From NCBI GenBank assembly GCA_946614095.1, contig CAMOGG010000009.1, positions 1 to 41,841 on the forward strand: a stretch of 41,841 nucleotides of DNA, in the 5' to 3' direction. The position numbers were made by a program, and so were the translations under genes. The notes beneath the pieces were generated by a model. That model worked only from the letters and a program-made list of their open reading frames with translations, ran no database searches and had not been told where the DNA came from. This DNA comes from an uncultured Caryophanales bacterium (GTDB lineage Bacteria > Bacillota_I > Bacilli_A > RF39 > UBA660). Within the stretch, counting starts at the first letter, position 1, and the number at the start of each line of letters is the position of its first letter. Shown here piece after piece: positions 35,480-41,841 of the stretch.

Positions 35480-36703
35480 ATGGAAAGAATAATTATAATA
35501 GGTGGAGGACCTAGTGGTATTACAACAGCAATAAGTGCTAAAAGAGAGAATAATGAAGTAATTGTTTTAGAAAGAAATACTAAACCATTGAAAAAATTAT
35601 TAATGACTGGTAATGGTAAATGTAACTATATGAATGAAATATATGGTACTAAGAATTATCATAGTGAGGATATTGATTTAGTTGATAAAATGATTTCTAC
35701 TAAGAATATTGAAATGATGAAGAAATATTTTGATGAATTAGGAATTATATCTAAAATTAAAAATGGTTATTATTATCCTTTCTCTAATCAAGCTACTACA
35801 ATTGAAAAAGCTTTACTTAGAGAAGTGAAAGATAAAGGGATTATAATAGAATGTAATACTTTAGTAGAAAAGATAGAAAAAGATCAGAAACATTTTATTA
35901 TAAAAACTAATCATAAAACATATTTTTGTGATAAATTAGTTATCTCTACTGGATCATGTGCTTATCCTAAAACAGGTAGTGATGGTTTGGGATATACTTT
36001 TTTAAAAAAATATAATCATCATATTATCAAACCAGTTCCAGCACTAGTGCCATTAGTTGGTAAAGGTAATTATTTTAAAGATTGGGCAGGAGTTCGTACT
36101 GATGTTTCTTTGGAATTATTTGAGGATGGAAAGTATATTGCTAAAGAAGAAGGAGAAATACAGTTAACAGATTATGGTATTAGTGGAATATGTACTTTTC
36201 AACTTAGCCATATGGTTAGTAGAGGTCTTATCAATCATAAAAAAGAAGAAATTCATATTAATTTTGTCCCCTTTATTGAAACTTTAATTACTCCATGGAT
36301 GAATCATTACGCTAAAAAGAATTCTCATAAGAATTTAAAAGAACTATTGGAAGGTTTTCTAAATTTTAAATTAGTAAAAATCATTATTAAGCAGAGTAAT
36401 TTAAAAGAAACTAGTTTCTATTTAGATTTATCAAATGAAGAAAAATTAATTTTATGTAGAAATTTAAGAAGTTTTAGAGTTGAAATTATTGATACTAAAG
36501 GATTTGAATTTGCTCAAATATGTAATGGTGGTGTAAAACTTACAGAAATTTATATTGATACAATGGAGTCTAAAAAAGTAAATGGTCTATATATTGTTGG
36601 AGAATTATTGGATATGAATGGAAACTGTGGTGGATATAATTTAACTACATGTTGGATTAGTGGGATTTTAGCAGGTAGAGCAATAGGTGACGTGTATGAT
36701 TAG
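35480..36703 (+). CDS. HI0933-family NAD(P)/FAD-dependent oxidoreductase
   Basis: IIIIGGGPSGITTAISAKR, LLMTGNGKCNYMN, STGSCAYPKTGSDGLGY, ITDYGISG-like QLTDYGISGICTFQLS, NGNCGGYNLTTCWISGILAGRA. Confidence 0.92.
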   Translation: MERIIIIGGGPSGITTAISAKRENNEVIVLERNTKPLKKLLMTGNGKCNYMNEIYGTKNYHSEDIDLVDKMISTKNIEMMKKYFDELGIISKIKNGYYYPFSNQATTIEKALLREVKDKGIIIECNTLVEKIEKDQKHFIIKTNHKTYFCDKLVISTGSCAYPKTGSDGLGYTFLKKYNHHIIKPVPALVPLVGKGNYFKDWAGVRTDVSLELFEDGKYIAKEEGEIQLTDYGISGICTFQLSHMVSRGLINHKKEEIHINFVPFIETLITPWMNHYAKKNSHKNLKELLEGFLNFKLVKIIIKQSNLKETSFYLDLSNEEKLILCRNLRSFRVEIIDTKGFEFAQICNGGVKLTEIYIDTMESKKVNGLYIVGELLDMNGNCGGYNLTTCWISGILAGRAIGDVYD

Positions 36704-38264
36704 AGTAAGACAAGTTAAAATACCGATTGTGGAAGATAGTAGGGAGAATTTATTATTTAAAATTTCTAAGAAATTAAGAATTTCTCCTTCCAATATTTTG
36801 AATTATCAAATAATTAAGAAATCTATTGATGCAAGGGATAAGAATAATATTTTTTTTGTTTATGAAGTAGATGTTTTATTATCTTCAGAAGAAAATGTTT
36901 TAAAGAAATGTCATAATAAAGATATTTTTAAAAGTATCAATCAAGTTTATTCTTTTCCTAAAGTTAAGAATTATGATAAGAAGATTGTTATTGTAGGAAG
37001 TGGTCCTGCAGGATTATTTTGTGCTTATTTTTTAGCAGAGGTAGGATTGAAACCTCTTATTATAGAGCAGGGTGAAAAGATGGAAGACAGGATTACTTCT
37101 GTTGATGAGTTTTTTAAAACGAATCAATTAAATCCATTATCTAATATTCAATTTGGAGAAGGAGGAGCTGGTACTTTTTCTGATGGTAAACTAAATACTA
37201 TGGTAAAAGATAAATTAGGAAGAGGAAAAAGAATCTTTGAAATATTTGTTGAAGCAGGAGCTCCAAAAGAAATCATGTATGAACAAAAACCTCATATTGG
37301 TACTGATGTTTTAAGAAACGTGATTGTTAATATTCGAGAGAAAATTATTTCAATGGGAGGAGAATTTCGTTTTTCTACAAAGTTAACTGATATTTTTATT
37401 GAGAACAATAAAATCATAGAAATAGAGGTTAATCATCATGAAAGAATCTCATGTGATACTTTAGTTTTAGCAATTGGTCATTCTGCTAGAGATACATTTT
37501 ATTTGTTACATGATAAAAAAATTCTTATGAAAAATAAAAATTTTGCAGTTGGTCTACGGATAGAGCATCCTCAAGAGATGATTAATGAAAGTCAATATGG
37601 GAAGTATTCAAGTGTATTAGAACCAGCTAGTTATAAATTAACTCATCAATGTGAGAATGGTCGAGGTGTTTATTCTTTTTGTATGTGCCCTGGAGGATAT
37701 GTAGTAAATGCTTCTAGTGAAGAAGGTAGAGTTGTTGTGAATGGAATGAGCAACTATAAGCGTGATAGTCGTAATGCCAATAGTGCGATTGTAGTGACTG
37801 TTTCACAAAAAGACTTTGGAGATGATTTGTTTGGAGGATTGGAGTTTCAAAGAAGATTGGAAGAAAAAGCGTATGAAATTGGCGGAGGATTTATTCCAAT
37901 ACAACTTTTTGATGATTATTTGAATCATAAGGTAAGTAATGATTTTTTAGAAGTACTTCCTGAAGTACAAGGAAATTATAAGTTCGCAGATCTTAATTTA
38001 TTATTTCCTCTTGAGATTAATCAATCTTTAAAAGAAGGGATTATTTCATTTGATAAAAAAATAAAAGGATTTGCAAGAAAAGATGCTGTTCTTTTAGGAG
38101 TAGAAAGTCGTACTAGTTCTCCTATTATTATCGAAAGAAATGAAGAATATATTTCTAATATCGAAGGAATTTATCCATGTGGAGAAGGTGCTGGATATGC
38201 TGGAGGAATTACTACGGCAGCAATCGATGGTGTGAAAGTAGCTGAAGCTATTGCTAAAAGATAA
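36696..38264 (+). CDS. FAD-dependent dehydrogenase-like protein (COG2509)
   Basis: VIVGSGPAGLFCAYFLAEVGLKPLIIEQG, NIQFGEGGAGTFSDGKLNT, FCMCPGGYVVNASSEEG, GVESRTSSPIIIERNEEY, PCGEGAGYAGGITTAAIDG. ATG 36696 after aggtga. Confidence 0.93.
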   Translation: MIRVRQVKIPIVEDSRENLLFKISKKLRISPSNILNYQIIKKSIDARDKNNIFFVYEVDVLLSSEENVLKKCHNKDIFKSINQVYSFPKVKNYDKKIVIVGSGPAGLFCAYFLAEVGLKPLIIEQGEKMEDRITSVDEFFKTNQLNPLSNIQFGEGGAGTFSDGKLNTMVKDKLGRGKRIFEIFVEAGAPKEIMYEQKPHIGTDVLRNVIVNIREKIISMGGEFRFSTKLTDIFIENNKIIEIEVNHHERISCDTLVLAIGHSARDTFYLLHDKKILMKNKNFAVGLRIEHPQEMINESQYGKYSSVLEPASYKLTHQCENGRGVYSFCMCPGGYVVNASSEEGRVVVNGMSNYKRDSRNANSAIVVTVSQKDFGDDLFGGLEFQRRLEEKAYEIGGGFIPIQLFDDYLNHKVSNDFLEVLPEVQGNYKFADLNLLFPLEINQSLKEGIISFDKKIKGFARKDAVLLGVESRTSSPIIIERNEEYISNIEGIYPCGEGAGYAGGITTAAIDGVKVAEAIAKR

Positions 38265-38336
38265 AAATATATCAAGTGCCTTGAGTTTTGAAAAAAATAA
38301 TTTGTGGTATTATAACTTGAAGATTGGGGGATTTTT

Positions 38337-38798
38337 ATGTTAGTATATCGTATTTGTGATAAGGAAGAAGTCAAGAAAATTATAAATGGTATATCATTTG
38401 ATGATATTGGAAACTGCTTTACTGTAAATTCTGATTTAAATACTCATCAGTATAAGTCAGATATTAGGTATTTACATTTTTTTAAAAACTATGATAGTGT
38501 TTTTTATTTAAATGTTACGAATGGTTATTATATTTGTACCTATAATATTCCAGAAGAAATACTAGATTTATATAGTGGAATTGGACTATATAGAGATCGA
38601 TTGTTTTTTAAAAGTTTAGAAGAAGTTCCAGAGTATGCTGTTCCGAGTAATGAAATAAAAAGTAATTATTTAGAAAGAATAGATAAAGTCACAGATTATA
38701 TTGATTTTGAAGATTATGTTTATGGTAACTATGTAGATAATTTAATAACTATATATCATTACAATCAAAGTAGGGAAAAAGTTTATAAAAAGAAATAA
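38337..38798 (+). CDS. Uncharacterised 153-aa protein
   Basis: ORF with its own downstream terminator; MLVYRICDKEEVKKIINGISFDDIGNCF...YLHFFKNYDSVFYLNV...EYAVPSNEI. Confidence 0.75.
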   Translation: MLVYRICDKEEVKKIINGISFDDIGNCFTVNSDLNTHQYKSDIRYLHFFKNYDSVFYLNVTNGYYICTYNIPEEILDLYSGIGLYRDRLFFKSLEEVPEYAVPSNEIKSNYLERIDKVTDYIDFEDYVYGNYVDNLITIYHYNQSREKVYKKK

Positions 38799-38805
38799 TC
38801 TGTTA

Positions 38806-38832
38806 AAGAAGTTTACTGATAACTTCTTTTTT
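38806..38832 (+). terminator. Rho-independent terminator
   Basis: AAGAAGTT-TACTGAT-AACTTCTT followed by T-run. Confidence 0.82.
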
Positions 38833-38846
38833 TTCTTATTTTTATA

Positions 38847-38855
38847 TGCTATAAT
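38847..38855 (+). promoter_or_regulatory. Extended -10 element upstream of the metallopeptidase gene
   Basis: TGCTATAAT, 22 nt before the ATG at 38878. Confidence 0.5.
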
Positions 38856-38877
38856 ATAGAAGATTGAAGGTGATTAA

Positions 38878-39543
38878 ATGGAAATGTTGTTATTTGGATT
38901 AACTTTGCTTCTAACACTAGGAGCACAAGGATATATTAATCATTGGTATAGAAAAACAAAAGTCATGAAGCCTAATTCACGGATGAGTGGAGAAATGGTT
39001 GCTAGAAAAATATTGGATGCGAATGGTTTAAAACGTGTAAAAGTAGTAGAAACTTCTGGCATTTTGAGTGATCACTATGATCCAAAGGGAAAGATTGTTC
39101 GCTTATCTACAGATATTTATCAAAATACTTCTTTGGCATCTATTAGTGTTGCTGCTCATGAATGTGGACATGCGATTCAAGATAAAGATAATTATTTCTT
39201 TTTACGTTTTCGTAGTGCTATTGTTCCTTTTGTTAATATTGCTTCTTCTTTAGGATATGTTGCGATTATGATTGGATTTGTTATGGGAGCTTTTGGTTTT
39301 ATTCGAATTGGTATTGCAATGGAATGTGTTATTTTAGCGTTTCAAATGATTACTTTACCAGTTGAATTTAATGCTTCTCATAGAGCTTTGATTCAGTTAA
39401 AAGAATTAGGAATTGTAGGAGAGAAAGAACATAGAAATTGTTATAAAATGCTTCGAGCAGCTGCTTTAACTTATGTGGCAGCAGTTGCGACTTCCATTTT
39501 AGAGATTTTACGACTAGTTCTTATTTCTCGTAGAGATGATTAG
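38878..39543 (+). CDS. Neutral zinc membrane metallopeptidase (YugP-like)
   Basis: SVAAHECGHAIQDKDNYFFLRFRSAIVPFVNIAS, LPVEFNASHRAL typical of the YugP family. Confidence 0.93.
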   Translation: MEMLLFGLTLLLTLGAQGYINHWYRKTKVMKPNSRMSGEMVARKILDANGLKRVKVVETSGILSDHYDPKGKIVRLSTDIYQNTSLASISVAAHECGHAIQDKDNYFFLRFRSAIVPFVNIASSLGYVAIMIGFVMGAFGFIRIGIAMECVILAFQMITLPVEFNASHRALIQLKELGIVGEKEHRNCYKMLRAAALTYVAAVATSILEILRLVLISRRDD

Positions 39544-39554
39544 AAAGAGGTATT

Positions 39555-40481
39555 ATGGTTAAAATTGTAGAAAAGATAGAAGAGGCTAATTGCATTACTC
39601 ATAGTGGTACCATGCATGCTGATGAAGTGTTTGCAACGGCTTTTTTAGAATTGTATTTGGGAGATAGAAAAGTTTTTCGTACGAATGATGTTGATTTTTC
39701 TCGTGTTTCTTGTGATGCATTAATCTATGATGTTGGGAGAGGAGAATTTGATCATCATCAAATTGATGCTTTGAAAAGAGAAAATGGAATTCCTTATAGT
39801 TCTTTTGGACTGCTTTGGAGGGCCTTTGGAAAAGAATTTTTAACGAATCAAAATATTTCTTATGTAGAAGATGTTTTTTTAGAAATTGATAAAGATTTTG
39901 TAGAAGCTATTGATGCAGAAGATAATGGGGTATTTCCTGTAATAGATGCAAAGTATAAAGTAAAAACATTAAGTAGTTTGTTTAAGATATTTAATCCTAG
40001 TTATCATTCTTCTCAAAATGAGAGTGAACAGTTTCTAAAAGCAGTAGAGGTTGCAAAAATTCTTTTGGGAGAAGAGATTATTTCTGCTTATGGAAAAGTA
40101 CAAGCTAGTTTAAAAGTGAAAAATCTTTTAGATTCTTTAGAAGAAGATACCACTTACCTTGTTTTAGATGAGTATTTACCTTATGAAGAAGTATTATTAA
40201 ATACAGAAAAAGCAAATTCTATTTTGTTTGTGGCATTTCCTTCTAATCGAGGAGGATATGCGATTAAAACAGTCCCAAAGAGTAGTGTTGATCGTAGTGC
40301 TAGAATGGATTTTCCAGAAGAATGGGCTGGTTATAGTGGGAAAGAGTTAGAAGAAAAGTCAGGAATTGTTGGTTTAAGATTTTGTCATAAAGGTCGATTT
40401 ATTGTTAGTTGTGACCAATTAGATACTGTATATGAAGTTATGAGGCAGGTATGTTTGAATGAGAAAGGAAGGATTTTATGA
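39555..40481 (+). CDS. MYG1 family protein (DHH-like hydrolase)
   Basis: CITHSGTMHADEVFATAFLELY, YDVGRGEFDHHQ, GIPYSSFGLLWRAFG, AEDNGV, VGLRFCHKGRFIVSC. Confidence 0.93.
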   Translation: MVKIVEKIEEANCITHSGTMHADEVFATAFLELYLGDRKVFRTNDVDFSRVSCDALIYDVGRGEFDHHQIDALKRENGIPYSSFGLLWRAFGKEFLTNQNISYVEDVFLEIDKDFVEAIDAEDNGVFPVIDAKYKVKTLSSLFKIFNPSYHSSQNESEQFLKAVEVAKILLGEEIISAYGKVQASLKVKNLLDSLEEDTTYLVLDEYLPYEEVLLNTEKANSILFVAFPSNRGGYAIKTVPKSSVDRSARMDFPEEWAGYSGKELEEKSGIVGLRFCHKGRFIVSCDQLDTVYEVMRQVCLNEKGRIL

Positions 40482-41059
40482 CGTATAATCAGAAGAGAGA
40501 ATTATTAAAAAATATGATTTATGTTTCTTTTATTTTGTTAATTGCAGTTGTATCTACTTATTATATTTATTATAAATTTCAAGGTAATCGAGAAGTAGAT
40601 GAATCTTCTGAATCTTTGGATATTGTTTATCATGAAAATTCAGGTGATCAACTATCATTAAAGAAAGTAACTCCTGTTACTGACTCTGTTGGTTTGTCTT
40701 CTAAATCCTATACGGTTTCTGTTAAAAATAATTTAACGGAAGATGTTAATTATAAAGTACGTATTTTAGATGATTTAGAAGCAGTAGAAAATGATGAGTG
40801 TGGAGAGTTTTTGATTCCCAAAGAGGATATCCGCGTGTCTGTTAAAGTTAACCGAGAAGATAATGAAATCTATAATTTAGATGAATTGGAAGATGGAATT
40901 ATTTTGTATAATCAAGTTGGAGCATTAGATGAGGATACGATTTCTGTTCGACTATGGGTTAGGCAAGATAGTGCATTGCCTATGGGAGCACATATGCATT
41001 ATCATGGAATACTAAGAATTATTGAGGATAATTCTACTGATTCTCGTGTTAAAGGGTGA
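40478..41059 (+). CDS. Uncharacterised single-pass membrane protein
   Basis: ATGA overlap with MYG1; N-terminal TM NMIYVSFILLIAVVSTYYIYYKF then beta-rich ectodomain. Confidence 0.75.
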   Translation: MTYNQKRELLKNMIYVSFILLIAVVSTYYIYYKFQGNREVDESSESLDIVYHENSGDQLSLKKVTPVTDSVGLSSKSYTVSVKNNLTEDVNYKVRILDDLEAVENDECGEFLIPKEDIRVSVKVNREDNEIYNLDELEDGIILYNQVGALDEDTISVRLWVRQDSALPMGAHMHYHGILRIIEDNSTDSRVKG

Positions 41060-41063
41060 TTTT

Positions 41064-41540
41064 ATGAAAATTGATTTGAGTGCTTTACAAAATCAATCTA
41101 AAGATTATATTGATATTAGTGGAGAATATCAATTAGATTCTTCTTATTATGAGAAAAGTGAAATTATTGATTTGAAGCCTGTTATTGTTAGGGGAAAAAT
41201 TATTCAAAAAGAAAATGAATTTAACTCGTTGGATGAATATATGGAATGTCATATTCAAGGTAGTATGATTATACTCGATTCTATTTCTTTAGAAGAGATT
41301 GAGTATCCTTTTGAGATAGAATATGATGATTTTATAGAGAAAAATACTTATTTCAGTGAAAATATACTTGATATTTTTGAATTTTTATGGGAAAATATTC
41401 TACTAGAGGTCCCCTTACATTATACTAAGGTAGAAGATCTTCATAATTTTCATGGGGATGGATGGAAATTAATTCAAGAAAATGAAGTTAGAAAGAATAA
41501 TCCATTTTCTGATTTATTAAAAGATTTTGAAAAGGAGTGA
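41064..41540 (+). CDS. DUF177 (YceD) family protein
   Basis: ORF track 41022..41540; ATG 41064 after agggtga; [17 protein letters not shown] start, conserved position immediately before rpmF. Confidence 0.85.
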   Translation: MKIDLSALQNQSKDYIDISGEYQLDSSYYEKSEIIDLKPVIVRGKIIQKENEFNSLDEYMECHIQGSMIILDSISLEEIEYPFEIEYDDFIEKNTYFSENILDIFEFLWENILLEVPLHYTKVEDLHNFHGDGWKLIQENEVRKNNPFSDLLKDFEKE

Positions 41541-41544
41541 TAGT

Positions 41545-41754
41545 ATGTTGAAATTAGATATTCAAATGTTTGCTGTTCCTTTCCGTAAAGTTTCTAAGAC
41601 GAGAAAGAGAATGAGAAGAAGTCACAATGCAATGGATATTCCTGGTATGACGAAATGTCCTAGCTGTGGTGAAATGATTAAACCTCATAGAGTTTGCCCT
41701 AAATGTGGTAGTTATAAGGGTAAAGTAGAAGTATCAAAAGAAGAAGCAGAATAA
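41545..41754 (+). CDS. rpmF: 50S ribosomal protein L32 with N-terminal extension
   Basis: [17 protein letters not shown]...[23 protein letters not shown] (C4 zinc ribbon). ATG 41545 is 7 nt after aaggag; encodes [10 protein letters not shown] extension before VPFRK. Confidence 0.95.
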   Translation: MLKLDIQMFAVPFRKVSKTRKRMRRSHNAMDIPGMTKCPSCGEMIKPHRVCPKCGSYKGKVEVSKEEAE

Positions 41755-41788
41755 TTTCTGTTTTTTTTTTTTTTTTTGCAGAAAAAAT

Positions 41789-41817
41789 TTGCTTACAAGT
41801 AAAAAATATATTATACT
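41789..41817 (+). promoter_or_regulatory. Putative promoter of the next transcription unit (outside window)
   Basis: TTGCTT (41789-41794), 17-nt spacer, TATACT (41812-41817). Confidence 0.6.
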
Positions 41818-41841
41818 TATAGATATAATAGTGAAGTGTAT

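Noticed and set aside
1-41841. Possible TGA-to-Trp recoding (Mollicutes-like code)
   Set aside because: TGA terminates several genes at the expected place (e.g. ftsL, ftsW) and Trp is encoded by TGG; standard bacterial code fits.
1-41841. CRISPR arrays, tRNA/rRNA genes, transposases or integrases, phage genes
   Set aside because: No regularly spaced direct repeats, tRNA cloverleaf, rRNA-like stretches or mobile-element proteins recognised on either strand.

Overview
A 41.8 kb AT-rich bacterial segment using standard stop codons (code 11). It looks like a low-GC Firmicutes/Bacilli or Mollicutes-related lineage; this assignment is inferred. The window opens with the start of a division/cell-wall (dcw) cluster (mraZ, rsmH, ftsL-like, PASTA-PBP). 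The rest of that cluster is missing from its usual place: mraY and a SEDS (ftsW/rodA) gene appear about 25 kb later, after a second PASTA-PBP. Between them lie (i) a run of lineage-specific single-pass membrane proteins, (ii) a DUF1292 gene plus a 1870-aa giant multi-repeat protein, (iii) an Spx/ArsC-like gene and an unusual sigma-70 factor with a duplicated N-terminal module, (iv) a COG4586/4587/3694-type ABC-2 exporter with a structured leader, and (v) an accessory-looking block (LysR, radical SAM, NADAR-DHH fusion, orphan 68-aa ORF, LysR). Downstream are a GT2 with FnIII-like N-terminus, a polysaccharide deacetylase with a degenerate extra copy, a histidine-phosphatase-like protein with non-canonical active-site residues, a PHP gene, two FAD oxidoreductases, a YugP-like metallopeptidase, MYG1, DUF177 and rpmF. 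The observations I would follow first are: ribosomal protein L32 carrying an L27-like Prp-protease cleavage leader ([15 protein letters not shown]); the NADAR-DHH fusion in its radical SAM/LysR context; and the giant repeat protein inside a remodelled division locus. All homology calls are from motif recognition by eye; no searches were run.
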